DNA of 64,000 bases from assembly GCA_020744425.1 (NCBI GenBank), contig JAGMUV010000012.1:1-64000 (forward strand). Direction: 5' to 3'. Every line of letters begins with the position of its first letter. The stretch's first letter is position 1. The notes beneath the pieces are model-generated. The model searched no databases. It was given only the letters and a program-made list of their open reading frames with translations, and had not been told where the DNA came from. Of the stretch, positions 11,063 through 22,224 are shown in pieces. The stretch is from Dactylonectria macrodidyma. Taxonomy: Eukaryota > Ascomycota > Sordariomycetes > Hypocreales > Nectriaceae. The position numbers and the translations under genes are program-made.

Positions 11063-11911
11063 TATAGTACAATTCAAGCTTGGCGTCAGTTTAATTAGCC
11101 CTGTTTAATTTCTCATCCGCTCCCTCCTTTGATATCTTCCTCTACTCCACATAGTTTCTTCTTGTTTCTCCAAGCGCTCCCGTCATTAGCGTAAAGTCGC
11201 TTAGAGCGGCGTTGTTGTTTCCAGACAGTCCACAATTAACGTGAGAACATTCTTAGTCTAGAAGGCAGTCCCACATCGTCTTCAGCCAACTCGGATCAGG
11301 CCAAAACGCGAGTAAGATCAGGAAGTGGCCAAGGTCAAGAAATAGAAGATCGAAGACCAAGTCCTCAGGATGAGCTGAGCGTGACGATATGGAATGTCAA
11401 GAGGAACCATCATAGATGATTTTATGACTAAGGAATCTTCTTTAGGACTTTTTGCTAATAGGTTCGGTGGATGATTGTGCAGGGATGAGCGCGATTTAGT
11501 ACTGAGCTAAGAGGAAGGATTAAGCGTATATATCTGGTTCGCCTTCAGCGGGGTTACTCGCCTCAGTGCATTGTGTTGTCCAATAGAACTGCAGGCCTTT
11601 ATTCAGGGATTACAGCATGAATGCGGCGTTGTTGCTACGCCATGTTGAGTGGCAAAAGTGTGCCTTGCGCATGGCTTGCAACCAGGCAGAATTTTGTTCC
11701 CCCACCCACCATATGTTACCGAATACCGCAGAGCATCATACTATATAAAGTATGAACTTCTCCAGCGTAGTTTCCCTTTCTCCATCTGTTTCTCCTCTTC
11801 ATTCCGCTCACATCATGAGCCAAGTTGTCCACGGTGATTCGTATATACCTTGTTCATTTCGTCAGCACCCTTTGCTTTCCGGCCCCATTTTCCGACTTCA
11901 ACCTCTCACAG
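11063..11911. other. Intergenic, no supported gene
   Basis: About 850 bp without a convincing frame. The last 100 bp before 11912 is pyrimidine-rich and may be the 5' leader of the next gene. Confidence 0.45.
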
Positions 11912-12637
11912 ATGGGCCAATTATGCGGCAGAGAGTCCGGCCAAGACCCGACACCGAACGCCCGCGTTTCTCTTCCCGACTTCACTTCTACACCGCACGA
12001 CAAGGGCAAAGAGAGGCAACCTCAGGGCATTGCCCACCAATCCAGTATACGGATCGTCACTCAAGATGATGATGCACCGCAGTATGAGTCTATAGCTTCA
12101 GTCGACGCTCTGCTCCAAATTATACTGCAGGCAGACTGTCTGAAACTATGCGGGATCCCGGGTGCTTTCAACATCCTCAAGGAGAGACATTTCGACATAT
12201 GGATTGACAGCAACTACCAGCTGAACTCGGACACTAGGAATGCGATCCAATTGATAGCTCTGATCTGCCTGCAGCTGGGAAATGCTACCGATTGCAACAT
12301 GACCTTCTACTTTACGAGCTACCCCAATACAAAGAGCAAGAACCTCTCAGATAATTCCAGGAATTGTCTCAAATCCCTGAGGGATCTGTGGGGTACTGAT
12401 AGCTGGAAGGGGGCTGTTCAACTTGTGGCTGGTGCATCTATACTGGAAACTGAATTGGGGATCCAGAAATGGCTCAACAACGAGGAAAATTTCGCAAAGG
12501 GGGAAACTGAAGATGAGAAGCACGTCAAGCTTCTAGGCCATGTTCGTGAGAAAATGCTTCCATATTGGCATGGGTGGCACCAGCGGGACTTGAACGCCGA
12601 AAGCCAACTCTCTCCTGTAAAAAATTTTCCTGGCTAG
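11912..12637 (+). CDS. Hypothetical protein with myristoylation-like N-terminus, 3' end replaced by repeat DNA
   Basis: The first in-frame ATG is 11912 and the frame ends at 12637 (241 codons). It begins MGQLCGRES, with Gly2 and Cys5, compatible with N-myristoylation/palmitoylation and membrane attachment. A disordered charged segment follows to about residue 55, then a folded alpha-helical region without a known motif. The last 25-30 residues come from sequence that reads as a decayed tRNA-like segment (about 12573-12612, minus) at the edge of the transposon block, so the original C-terminus is probably lost. Family not recognised. Confidence 0.5.
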   Translation: MGQLCGRESGQDPTPNARVSLPDFTSTPHDKGKERQPQGIAHQSSIRIVTQDDDAPQYESIASVDALLQIILQADCLKLCGIPGAFNILKERHFDIWIDSNYQLNSDTRNAIQLIALICLQLGNATDCNMTFYFTSYPNTKSKNLSDNSRNCLKSLRDLWGTDSWKGAVQLVAGASILETELGIQKWLNNEENFAKGETEDEKHVKLLGHVREKMLPYWHGWHQRDLNAESQLSPVKNFPG

Positions 12638-13306
12638 CGGCTGTTAGCACTAGCGTGGAAATTTTTGCAGGCCCACCAAATTTGGCTGCTGCAGCAGCTG
12701 GGTACCCATCGGGTACTAACAGCGCAGTAAAGGAAGGATTGAGAGGGTTGACTTCCTTTACGCAGCAGCCAAGGTCACAGCCCAAGGGCTCCGGCCACGA
12801 TCGAAACCTGCTGCCCTGACCAGCTGGGCAGCTAAGATAGCAGCAGGGTCACAGCACGGCTTGCGGGGGCCAACGACACCGCTGTGGCTCCTATACATGC
12901 TGTAATGCTGGTTCAGACCTCGCAGCAGGTATCTCCTTGACCTCGAAATTATTACGTTTTTAGCGGACCCACTTTTGACATTCGGTACGTGACCCCTTCA
13001 GTGTCATGGCTGGGATAAACCAACTACGAGCCAGAATAGATTTCGAAAGTGCCTGTATTTCGAGATCTTCGAGGGGTTCGGTCGGCAGGTAGCGCTTCGA
13101 AACAGCAGGCTGGCAGGTCCTGGAGAATCTACCCCTTCACAGAACTCAACCCACTTGAAGGTACATCTCACGAAAACGTGGCTTTTGTGCCTTCTGCTCT
13201 TCAAAACGACAAAACATGTCACTAAATCAACCACAACTAGTAAAACGACCATCTCAGAAACACTTTGTTATTACGGGGTGCCAAGAATGCGGCGTCGCGT
13301 TGTGTA

Positions 13307-14692
13307 CAGTCCGTTGCAAAAGTTCCGACAACGCCCGGATCCACCCATCTTTTCCCGATGGCTGCCCAACCTTTGACTTCGCATTGTCCACCCAAATAAT
13401 ATCATATTAAATCATATGCTAGATGAATTTAAAGCCCAGAAGCTGGAGTTTACTGTGAATTATATCCATATTTTGTGTACCAGCCATTTGCTTCCACAAC
13501 CGCCTCCATCCGTGCAGGCATCGAATTTATCAGGTTTTCGAACACCTCGTCATCAATCTCAGCCCACAGCTCTATGGCAGCATCAATTAAACGTTCTAAA
13601 GAGTGAGAATTCTTTGGAAGCTCTCCAAGTTCTGGATAACGTTCGCAAATCCTCTCTTTTGGGATAGCCCACAGATTTTCGATAGGATTAAGATCAGGTG
13701 AATAAGGCGGCCAAGTTGGCAAAAAGACCCCCTCTCTTCTAGCATAGCTACGCAGCCAACCCTGCATAATACGGGCTTTATAAGTTAGTCCGTTATCATA
13801 CTAAAATGTCATTCCTTCATCAATAACTTCAGGAAGATGCTGCTTCAAGCATTCTAGAATAATCCGGCTAGAAACGCCGCTGCGGATGGATTCGGGGTCC
13901 CCGTCTAAAGGGACCAAAGGCGTAGATCTACCTAAGCTGAATGCACTAAAAAAACATCTTAGAATGCCTCGCTGGCTTCTTCTGGCCCTGTATATACTTT
14001 TTCTTAAGTCTCTCGCCCTAGGTGCGGTTAGGAAAGTGATCTAAAGACAAGGCGTTCAACTTACATATCGGCAGAACACCCACTTCTGCCTTTCGCCATC
14101 ACTACGAGCGATTGAGACCTCGTCAGAGAAAATCCAAGTATGCCAAAAGCTTTCATCTTCATTGATGTACTGCTGTGCAAAAGCCAGCCTTTTTTCGGCC
14201 ACAGCTGGGCTCAGAAATGGCCGTCGAAGTGCGAGGTGGTGTTAGATGCCCTGTTTTCGTAGTCACTGAGATAAAGTCGTCTTGTGGCAACGCAGACCGG
14301 TCAATTCAAGGATTTCTGTACATGTGACGAAAGGGTCTTGATCGACGATTCTGAATATGTGATTTTTATCACAGGTTGATATAATTGTCGGGCGCCCAGA
14401 GCGCGGATTGCTCTGGGCGCTTTTTTGATGTTTGTAGCGCCGGATGATGCCAAATATTGCATGTTTAGAAATGCCCTCGTCTGCAGCTATTCGAGTAGCT
14501 GGGATACCAGAATTATATTTGTACACAATCTTCGTCCTTCGATGAGGACTATGATGAGATTTGGCTCTGACCCGAGGCATAATGGTTGAGTTGTGGCTGT
14601 TTGAAGTTACTGAGGCCCGGCGTGATGTCCGTGATCGCGATCGCAAGTGAGGGGAAAAGCGGGAAATTGTCGGAACTTTTGCAACCCCACTG
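13307..14692 (-). mobile_element. Degenerate Tc1/mariner-type transposon
   Basis: The ends are inverted copies of a CAGT...GTTGCAAAAGTTCCGACAA sequence, flanked by TA at 13305-13306 and 14693-14694. On the minus strand, an N-terminal helix-turn-helix ORF (14263-14646, containing RIAADEGISKHAIFGIIRRY) and a C-terminal DDE ORF (13450-13767, containing WPPYSPDLNPIENLWAIPKE) are pieces of one transposase separated by stops and frameshifts. The element is therefore inactive. The YSPDLNPIENLW block is diagnostic of the Tc1/DDE_3 superfamily. Confidence 0.88.
13450..14646 (-). pseudogene. Broken Tc1/mariner (DDE_3) transposase
   Basis: The N-terminal half (14263-14646) has the HTH DNA-binding region. 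The C-terminal half (13450-13767) has the conserved WPPYSPDLNPIENLW segment, whose Asp is a catalytic residue of the DDE triad. The middle, about 13770-14260, is in other frames and contains stops. The reading frame cannot be followed as one protein, so this copy should not encode an active enzyme. Confidence 0.85.
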
Positions 14693-14929
14693 TAGTAGTA
14701 ATTCGAAGAGGAACTGTTAGAATCAAGGAAGGTTGACTTTCACTCGTGTTTGGCTTGTGGTTGTATGTACCTTTTTGTACCGGTGGGTCTATGACAAGGA
14801 TTATGGCCCATCTGATTGGCCCCAAGCCTTGTGGCTGAAAAACGTAATAATTTCGAGGTCAAGGAGATAGCTATCGCAGCCAACAGCAATCACGACACCA
14901 GCTTCAATCTAGGTGGGCGTCGACCTTTG

Positions 14930-15200
14930 CCCTGATCTCTGCGACTCGGCACTTAGGTATATAAGGCTATATCTTAGTCTTAGTACCTGCTTAGGCCTCC
15001 GGGCCTGAGCTGCCTTGGCCTCTGGGCCTCGGCACCTGCTTAGGCCTCCGGGCCTAAGCTGCCCTGACCTCCGCGTCTCGGCCCTTAGGTGCATAAGGCC
15101 ACCGCGTCTTAGCACCTGCCTCGGCCTCCGGGCCTTGGCTACTATGACCTCCGGGTCTTAGATGCCTTGATCTACGGATCTTGGCTGTTAATCCAGGTCT
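14930..15200. repeat. GC-rich degenerate tandem repeats
   Basis: Imperfect tandem copies of a motif built on GGCCTCCGGGCCTNAGCTGCC and CACCTGCTTAGG variants, with unit lengths of about 25-50 bp. They directly follow the nested TIR elements. The downstream 15200-15680 has no gene; a CAA trinucleotide run ends near 15718. This could be part of a retroelement LTR or leader, but I found no matching second LTR. Confidence 0.55.
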
Positions 15201-15818
15201 ATAGGAAGTCACAGAATCGGGCTACCTATAGGCATCAGGGTTCTGGCTTGATGGCCCTGATCAATGGATGCTAGCTGCAGTGGTTTTTCCCTCTATGAGC
15301 TCCCGCGAGGTTTTCCCATCTGCAGTTTTTCCTATCATACGGACCTCGATTTCTGGAGGTTTTGAATGCCGGCAGGCAGGAATAGGAATACTGGAGAATT
15401 CCAAGCTGGTTAATAAATATGGGTATGCCGACACCCGCCCTGACAATCCGCTGACGGATATCGGGCTCGAAATCATAAGTCAAATAGGGCTGCTTAATTG
15501 CTAGATGGAAGAGGAAGAAGGATTGCAGTCTAGGATGGATTGTAGGCCCGAGCTATAGGCCAGTAGTGCCTATAGCCCCCGGCCCCGGGTTATTGTACTT
15601 AGGTTTCTTCAGCTGTTGACACCAGCCTAGCACGTCATCTTGCCCTTAGGGGATTCTGTAGATATCTCTAGTAGATGTCTTCATGACGATAATAAATCAA
15701 CAACAACAACAACAACAAGAACGCCGAAAGCCTGATCCGGTACCACGGCTCGGCTATCTTTGCAGCCCAAAAACAGCCCAAATCCCTCAACTCCATTCGT
15801 TTCATCTACGAAAGGTCA

Positions 15819-16466
15819 ATGGGATATTACATACGTCTCATGAAGCAAAGTACGGCCGATCCGAGTAAGGATGTGTATCCTATCACCAACCTCTTCTTGT
15901 TGGGGTCTATCATGCAGCCAACCGAGATAGCTTCAATCAAGAAGTTCCATGAAAGCGAGGGGAACGAGATGGCTAAGGAGGCAAAGAAACTTCTCCGACA
16001 GCAGAGCCAGCAACAGGCGGAAGTCGTCAAAGGGCAGGGCACCCAGTTCCAAATCTCCTCCGTGCTCATGACCAAGCACCTGAGTCAAACCGCCGTTAGT
16101 GGGTACATCGAAATCGACAACTTTGCTACGAAAGAGAACGACATCAATGACCTGACGTCTCTTGATGAGTCCGAGGTACTCAAATGTCTCCTAAGCCCTA
16201 AGGCTATATTCAAGATACTCAATAGCCACAATCCACTGATCGACAACCTCGATTTTATTACCAAGAAGGAGCTATATAGCAACATACCTCTATTGGGAAA
16301 CAACTCCATTATCACCGTTCCCACAGTTAAGCAGCTCAAGGATGCTTTGCACATTGAGGACCTTTCCGCCTTGCCGCGTGCCGACGACAGCGACGACGAG
16401 GGCTATAACGGACCGATTCAAACTCCCGCCCCAGTCAGTGTTGCCATCAAGGCAGCACCAGAGTAG
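15819..16466 (+). CDS. Hypothetical protein, up to 215 aa
   Basis: Open frame with ATG 15819 (a second ATG at 15840), ending at 16466. The product is soluble, with a Gln-rich helical segment (residues 50-70), a mixed folded-looking centre and an acidic, Pro-rich tail containing DDSDDEG. No domain is recognised. The frame sits after repeat sequence, so it could be a retroelement gag-like fragment or an unrelated gene remnant. Confidence 0.4.
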   Translation: MGYYIRLMKQSTADPSKDVYPITNLFLLGSIMQPTEIASIKKFHESEGNEMAKEAKKLLRQQSQQQAEVVKGQGTQFQISSVLMTKHLSQTAVSGYIEIDNFATKENDINDLTSLDESEVLKCLLSPKAIFKILNSHNPLIDNLDFITKKELYSNIPLLGNNSIITVPTVKQLKDALHIEDLSALPRADDSDDEGYNGPIQTPAPVSVAIKAAPE

Positions 16467-16971
16467 AGTGAATAGATCTCAACGTCAGTCTGGATAATAA
16501 AATATTCTTTTGCCTTCATACTTAAGATCATAGTTCCTGTGCGTAGAGCTGGCTGTGGTCCTTAACTTCACAGCCTATCTGTAGTTACGCGATTGGGTTC
16601 ATGAGCAAGACTGTTCTCTTGTGAGGACACCAAGACGCGCCGAATAAGCTACAGGAAGCGTAAATAGTCACGGCGAAATCGAATGAGAAGGAACGGCACT
16701 CTTGAACCCACACAGAGAACGGCAAGGCACCTTGATTAGTACAGTACACTAGGAGGGGCGACATTGTGTTGCTCGGCTGTTCTGGGTACCGAGAGTATGC
16801 ATGTGGACGAACTCCTGCGAGCACGGTCGGCCTCGCAAGAAAGATCTTGCGAGGTAGCGCGAAAGAGAACTGATAATCTGCGAGATAATCTGTCTCGCGG
16901 TGATGGCGGTCCACGTCGCACCGACGAGACTAGGCCGTTCTGACAATGTGTAATCATTGTTTAGCGTGACG

Positions 16972-17066
16972 GAACAGACTTGGACTGAACAGAAGTAGTG
17001 GACTGAGCAGAAGTGGACTAAAGGACAGAAGTGGACTGGACAGAAGTGGACCTAAGGACAGAAGTT
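16972..17066. repeat. Minisatellite of GGACAGAAGTGGACT-like units
   Basis: About five to six imperfect tandem copies of a 15-17-bp unit. The surrounding 16467-17300 contains no supported gene. Confidence 0.7.
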
Positions 17067-17304
17067 ACGGCTTGGTTCACCGAACAGCGATAGAGGCCTT
17101 ATAGTGCGGGAAATGTGCCCAGATGATTGCCAGCACAGTGATCATTAACCAATCTTTTGCCCCTTGGTATAGCGGTCTAGCACAGCCGTTACACCTCTTA
17201 GGATGCCATACCGTTAACAGCATTAAGCAGTCCCAAAAGCGTCACTTACTTCATGCCCGCGGGTTTCCACCTTCCACAATGAAATGACCCCGACTTCTAT
17301 ATCG

Positions 17305-17844
17305 CTAGCCGTAGAGCGCACTGAATGTAGCGGAGTTTCTCAAATATTGTAATACATCTAGCTCATTCAGGTATTGCACGTTAATTGTGTCTTCTGCCTG
17401 AAATGGGTCATGCTGATCAATCTCTGCCCCTGAATTCGAAGTGCCGGAGGGATATACAGGCATCTCCTCCTCCAGGCTACAAATGCCATTCTCTACATAA
17501 TCGCCATTGGTCTCATTCCATAGGAATAACGGCTCGTCTTTTCTCATATTGGGTGGATCAGACTCGTCGATGGTGTCTGGCACTGATCCATTTCGCGTAT
17601 TGGTTGGATTAGATTCGTCGATAGTATCGAGCGCTGATCCGAGTTGAAGACTTTCCGTAGGAGAACTGCCTGTGGGTGATGTTTGGCCAACCTCTGCTGT
17701 GTCCTCTCTGACGGTGATTTGATTGGAATTTGGCAGTTCTGACTGCTGTCGCCGTGCGTTTCGCGTTGAACGCCTCTGTCGTCTTGGATATGCTTGGGGC
17801 CCACGTACAGTAGATGGTTTTGGAACTAGTAGTTCGTCAGTAGT
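17305..17844 (-). pseudogene. Open frame without a start, acidic hypothetical protein fragment
   Basis: On the minus strand one frame is open from about 17844 to the stop at 17305, about 180 codons, with no ATG near its beginning. It has an Arg-rich start (YPRRQRRSTRNARRQQ), a Ser/Thr-rich middle, an internal duplication (DTIDESNPTN then DTIDESDPPN) and an acidic end. It may be the 3' exon of a lost gene. No family recognised. Confidence 0.3.
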
Positions 17845-18085
17845 TGCATGTTAACATGTGTGATAACGCATACCAGAAGATTAAAATCCGGAATTGTTTC
17901 ACCATTAGGGATATGGCCTCCGACGCTGAAATCACCGGCTATAGGGTCAAAAAAGAACAATGCAGTGAGTATCTTGGCCTTTTGCCCTAATTCTTTAACC
18001 TTCCTTAATCCGCTCTGGCCACTCTTTCTGACAGCATCAAAATACCGTCGCCTAGTAACTTTATCACCACATTATGGCTGAGCTT

Positions 18086-18514
18086 CCTGATACCCCAACA
18101 TCCATTTCTGACCTTTGATAAAACTGGGCATTTGACAAAACTGGGGTTTTGGTAAAGCTGGACGTTTGGCAAAACTGGACATTTGACCAAAACTGGATAT
18201 TTGACTAAAACCGGGATGTTTGACTAAAACCAGGATCTTTGACTAAAACAGGGATCTTTGACTAAAACAGGGATCTTTGACTAAAACCGGGATGTTTGAC
18301 TAAAACCGGGATCTTTGACTAAAACCGGGATCTTTGAATAAAACAGGGATGTTTGACTAAAACCAGGATGTTTGACTAAAACCAGGATGTTTGACTAAAA
18401 CCAGGATCTTTGACTAAAACCGGGATGTTTGACTAAAACCGGGATGTTTGACTAAAACAGGGATCTTTGACTAAAACAGGGATCTTTGACTAAAACAGGG
18501 ATCTTTGACTAAAA
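18086..18514. repeat. 19-bp satellite array, about 20 copies
   Basis: From about 18113 to 18514 a unit close to TTTGACTAAAACCGGGATC is repeated about 20 times, with variants AACAGGGATC, AACCAGGATG and CCGGGATG. The first units are more diverged. The array is preceded by a roughly 30-bp leader (CTTCCTGATACCCCAACATC and on). The same leader plus about four units occurs in opposite orientation at 56165-56272. Confidence 0.92.
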
Positions 18515-18529
18515 CTGCTGCGGCTCTCA

Positions 18530-19101
18530 AACCTGGCAAATGTCCAGTTCAGCAACTGGGACAAAGATCTGGCATATGACGAATTCCCGCCGACATGCAG
18601 TCACTACTCGATCGAATGGAAGTTACTTTTGAACAAAGGAGGAAGACTAACGAAGCTTACAGTAATGTTCATTATTGCCTTCCGCTTTCACTTACACTTT
18701 TGAAGAGTGTTACCGGTCCCACATAGTATGAATAATAAGTTCTGAACACAGTGAACCTCAAAAGCGACTTATGTGACCTATGGAATAAACTTTTACCGAT
18801 ACTCAGAATAAAGCATGGGGATTAAGGCAATAATGTGAGGTGCTATGTACCTTATAGTGTGGACGGCACTGTCTTGATCTATTATGTAAGCTGTGGCGCT
18901 GCTATGTACCTTGCAGTACCTTAGAGGACTTATTCTTAAGGCCACTTTTGGATCTTTAATTACTCTACAGGCAAAATTGCCTAGTAAAGTCAGCCACTTC
19001 TGACCCCTCTAATAAAGTTATGTATTCCTAGGTACCCCTAAGTACCGCTGGTCCGTCTTGCTTGAAAGAATGGGAAAAGAGATCCAGAGAGGAAAGCGAT
19101 A
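18530..19101. other. Gene-free stretch
   Basis: No supported gene. A phrase like CTATGTACCTT(A/G)TAGT or GCAGTACC occurs twice, near 18842 and 18902. Confidence 0.4.
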
Positions 19102-19398
19102 GTGAACATGACTGTATGTACAATCCAGAACTCGAGCAAGATCTTGTGCTGGCGCCAGGTGCGTTCTGGAACAGGTCTTTGCAGCAAAAGGTCGAGGGCC
19201 GCGTCTAGAAGAAAACACCAGCGACTAAATGCTACGAAACCCGAGGAGACTGACGTCGCCGTATCTGTCTCGGACCGAGCTGAACAGAGTTTATCGAAAT
19301 CTTACCCCGAATTCAATATAAACTGTGAGGAAGTAGAGAAGCAGCTGCGAGCTTGCAGCCCTTTGTTCCGCGGAGAGAGGAAACTACAGATTGAAGTA

Positions 19399-21604
19399 CC
19401 ATGCAGTACCCACCTGCCGGTAATACCCACCTACCGGTAAGCAAAAAAAATATTTCCCCATACAAAATGCCCAATTTCACTTGCACAGTACTTTGTCAAA
19501 AGGAAAGATTTTTTCATGAGAAAATGTCTGCTGTATTAAGAATTGTATGGAATTTAATATTCCAGCAATGTTTCTTTAGTGACGCATGCGGCATGGTCGC
19601 ACGGCACTAATGTAAAATGTCTCAAAATGCCTCCCTTATCACCCAGCCTCCCCGAAGCTTCATCCAGAATTTTCCCTTTCCCATCTTTCCTCAATCGCCT
19701 CAAACATGCCTCAATTATCTTATACGGAGGAGGATGTTATCCAGGCCATACTGGATGTCACAGATAATGGCCTCTCCCAGAACCAGGCTGCCCAGAAGAA
19801 TGGCGTGCCTCAAACCACTCTTTCTGACCGATTAAGAGGCCTACCGTCAAGATCCGAGGTCACCCAGCCTGCTCAGCTTTTATCCAAGTCGGAGGAGTCC
19901 AGATTGGTTACCTGGATACTTCGACAAGAGGCCTTGGGCTATGCTCCTTCCCACAGTCAAGTTCGCGCCACCGTCGCTGCCCTCTTGAGACAGCAAGGAC
20001 GGGAAAGGCATATCGGTGTACACTGGCTAGCCAGGTTCATTAAACGCCATGACGATATCAAGACGAAGGTGGGGAAACGCCAGGAAGCTGCAAGATTCAA
20101 TTCGTTTACCCCAATGGCCGTCAATTGGTACTTTGACATCCGGGAGAGCGAATATGGCTGGATCAAACCGGAGAACACGGTTAATGTTGACGAGGGCGGT
20201 ATCATGGCTGGATTTGGTGAGCATTGATCATTTTTGCTACGAAACTCACTAATCCACTGAAAAAATAGGCTTGGATTCCTTGGTCATTGGCAGTAGCGAT
20301 CCTAGGAGGAAGGCCTTCCTCAAGGGCTCGCAGTCCCGCACTTGGACTACCTTTATCGAAGCCGTCACCGCAGATGGCCGTCTTCTGAAGCCGGGGATCA
20401 TCTTCAAAGGTAAAGAGCTTCAGCAACAGTGGTTTATCGATGAGCTCCGGGGGGTCGCCGACTGGTATTATATCACGTCCGACAATGGCTGGACGGACAA
20501 CCATATCGCAGTCGAGTGGCTCAAGGAGGTCTATCTGCCTCAAACGCAACCGGCGGATGAGTCTGATGCAAGGCTCATCATATTAGATGGCCATGGGAGC
20601 CATGTATCTGTGAGTATCTACCTGTTCTAGATCGGAAATACCACTGACGGCGCTGACTAAAAATCCAGGATGAGTGGATGGCTACGTGCTTTTTGAACAA
20701 CATATATTGCTGTTACCTGCCTGCACACTGCTCTCATGGGCTGCAGCCGCTGGATAATGGCGTCTTCAATGTATCCAAGGCTGCCTACCGAAAGGAACTG
20801 CAGAAACTGACCTGCCTGACCGATTCTGCGCCGGTGGACAAGGTCAACTTCATCAAGGCCTATGCCAAAGCCAGGGAAGTGGGTATGACGAAGAAAAATA
20901 TACTCTCAGGCTGGAGGGTGACTGGAAACTGGCCGATTTCACGGCGGAAAGCTCTCATACATCCTGAGATTCAGCCGGACAAGAGGGAAACGACGCCCGG
21001 GTCGGACGGCCACAGAGACGGGCAAGTCGACTCTGATAATACGCCAAAGACCAGCCGCCACATCCGAGATCTGGGGAAGAACAAGAGCCCGTCAACAAGA
21101 AGGCGCTATTCTGTGATATCGAGAGGGTTTGAAGCTCAAGAGTCAAAGATCGCCTCTCTGAGCACCAGAATAGCCAGTCTGGAGGAGGAAGTTGGGCGGT
21201 TGAGCAGAGGCAAGAAGAGGAAGGCGATACCGAATCCCAACAAAAGGTTCATGACATTGGCGGAGGCTCTAGTGGCTGGTGACACTATTTCCGAGGCAAA
21301 CGAAGCAATTGAAGGGGCGGATGCTGTTGAGGATGTGATTGAGGTAGGAGGGATGGAAGATGATGAGAGGTCAAATTCGGGGGAGGAAGAGTTAGCTGTG
21401 GTACGCACACGCGCAGGGCGTGAAGTCAAAATACCGCGAAAATATTAAAATCCACTTGATTCTAAAACGAAATTCGAAAATTATTTCATGGTTTTTATTT
21501 TTGGTGAATTTTCCACATATGGTTGAAAAATTGCATTTTGTATGGGGAAATATTTTTTTTGCTTACCGGTAGGTGGGTATTACCGGCAGGTGGGTACTGC
21601 ATGG
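19399..21604 (+). mobile_element. Intact Fot1/pogo-type transposon, 2206 bp
   Basis: 19399-19470 and 21533-21604 are perfect 72-bp inverted repeats flanked by TA on both sides (19397-19398, 21605-21606), matching the TA target of Tc1-mariner/pogo elements. The TIR contains an internal direct repeat of TACCCACCTRCCGGTAA. The element encodes one intact transposase. Perfect TIRs and an intact gene indicate a recent, possibly still active copy. Confidence 0.95.
19706..21448 (+). CDS. Fot1/pogo-family DDE transposase, 543 aa
   Basis: I read join(19706..20216, 20269..20609, 20669..21448), 544 codons in one frame. Introns of 52 and 59 bp have GTGAG donors and TAG/CAG acceptors. Residues 1-55 form a psq-type HTH (AILDVTDNGLSQNQAAQKNG). 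Residues 65-135 are a CENP-B-like second HTH. The DDE core has Asp in TVNVDEGGIMAGFG (about 161), LIILDGHGSHVS (about 277) and GLQPLDNGVF (about 312), a DDD triad as in Fot1-like enzymes. A C-terminal coiled coil (KIASLSTRIASLEEEVGRL) and an acidic tail follow. It catalyses excision and insertion of its own element at TA sites. A truncated relative lies at 28543-29288. Confidence 0.93.
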
Positions 21605-21741
21605 TAACGTTCATCTGCAAGGCCAAGATCCAGTCGGCCGCAATGAAAACCCGATCAAGCGCCAGACGAAGAGGAGGAGCCACAGGACGGCAACACGCCG
21701 AACTGCAAGCCGAGCAAGAAGAAGCCGAGGCTGCTGGTTGA

Positions 21742-22224
21742 CTGATGCGAAAAGACTAAATCCTAGCCGATTAAGTCAAAAGGTCTTGCTATAACCGTGG
21801 TTGAACGATTACAGCTTGCTAGCTTCATAGGCTTAAGGTGCAATTGGCCCACATTGCATGCGTTTCCACATCATCGACCGAATCATTGGCGCAGAGTTTA
21901 TGCTATTATGCAATGTGATGGACCCCCTTGCTCAGGAGCACAGTGCTATCGGGATCCAGAGCAAGGAAATGTGCATATCAGGAATGTTTCCTACCCCCGC
22001 CTACCTTATCACCCCTGTAGCTAAAGGTAGCCCTAGACAGGTGCAGGTGAACCGCTTCCAAGGCCTGCTGGATATTTTTCTCTGCTCTGTGTTCCTTGGC
22101 TTCCAGGCCGTCAAGGTCTTGACCGGATGGTGTGTGGTGTGCATGAAGGTATTCGCCCATTGGATGGCTAAGATGTCGAATTTCATTACCCTTGGGTCGA
22201 CCTCAATATAGGTATTTAAAATAA
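21742..22224. other. No supported gene
   Basis: ORFs here are short. A 117-codon frame at 21858-22211 has hydrophobic stretches but no recognisable motif. Confidence 0.35.

Larger units (their letters stand above)
12932..14867. mobile_element. Outer TIR element (30-bp perfect TIRs) interrupted by a Tc1/mariner insertion
   Basis: 12932-12961 and 14838-14867 are perfect 30-bp inverted repeats, each followed outward by TA. The element is about 1.94 kb, but some 1.39 kb of it is a second TIR element at 13307-14692. The uninterrupted outer element would be about 550 bp with no clear protein, so it is probably a non-autonomous (MITE-type) element. Nesting shows it arrived first. Confidence 0.8.
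19102..21741 (+). pseudogene. Open reading frame split by the pogo transposon
   Basis: The frame 19102-19398 (ATG 19102) enters the transposon at a GTA codon. If the element and one TA are removed, it continues in the same frame from 21607 to the stop at 21741 (TFICKAKIQSAA..., ending in a Glu/Ala-rich tail). The rejoined frame is about 143 codons, rich in Arg/Lys/Ser. I do not recognise the protein, and it could itself be part of an older repeat. Frame continuity across the empty site supports real coding sequence. Confidence 0.5.

Noticed and set aside
12570..12660. tRNA gene on the minus strand (GCGTTCAAGTCCCGC T-arm-like)
   Set aside because: The T-arm stem does not pair properly and no acceptor stem closes. 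At best a decayed tRNA-derived repeat head.
18086..18514. CRISPR-like array of short repeats
   Set aside because: The 19-bp units are contiguous with no spacers, and the genome is eukaryotic. This is a satellite.
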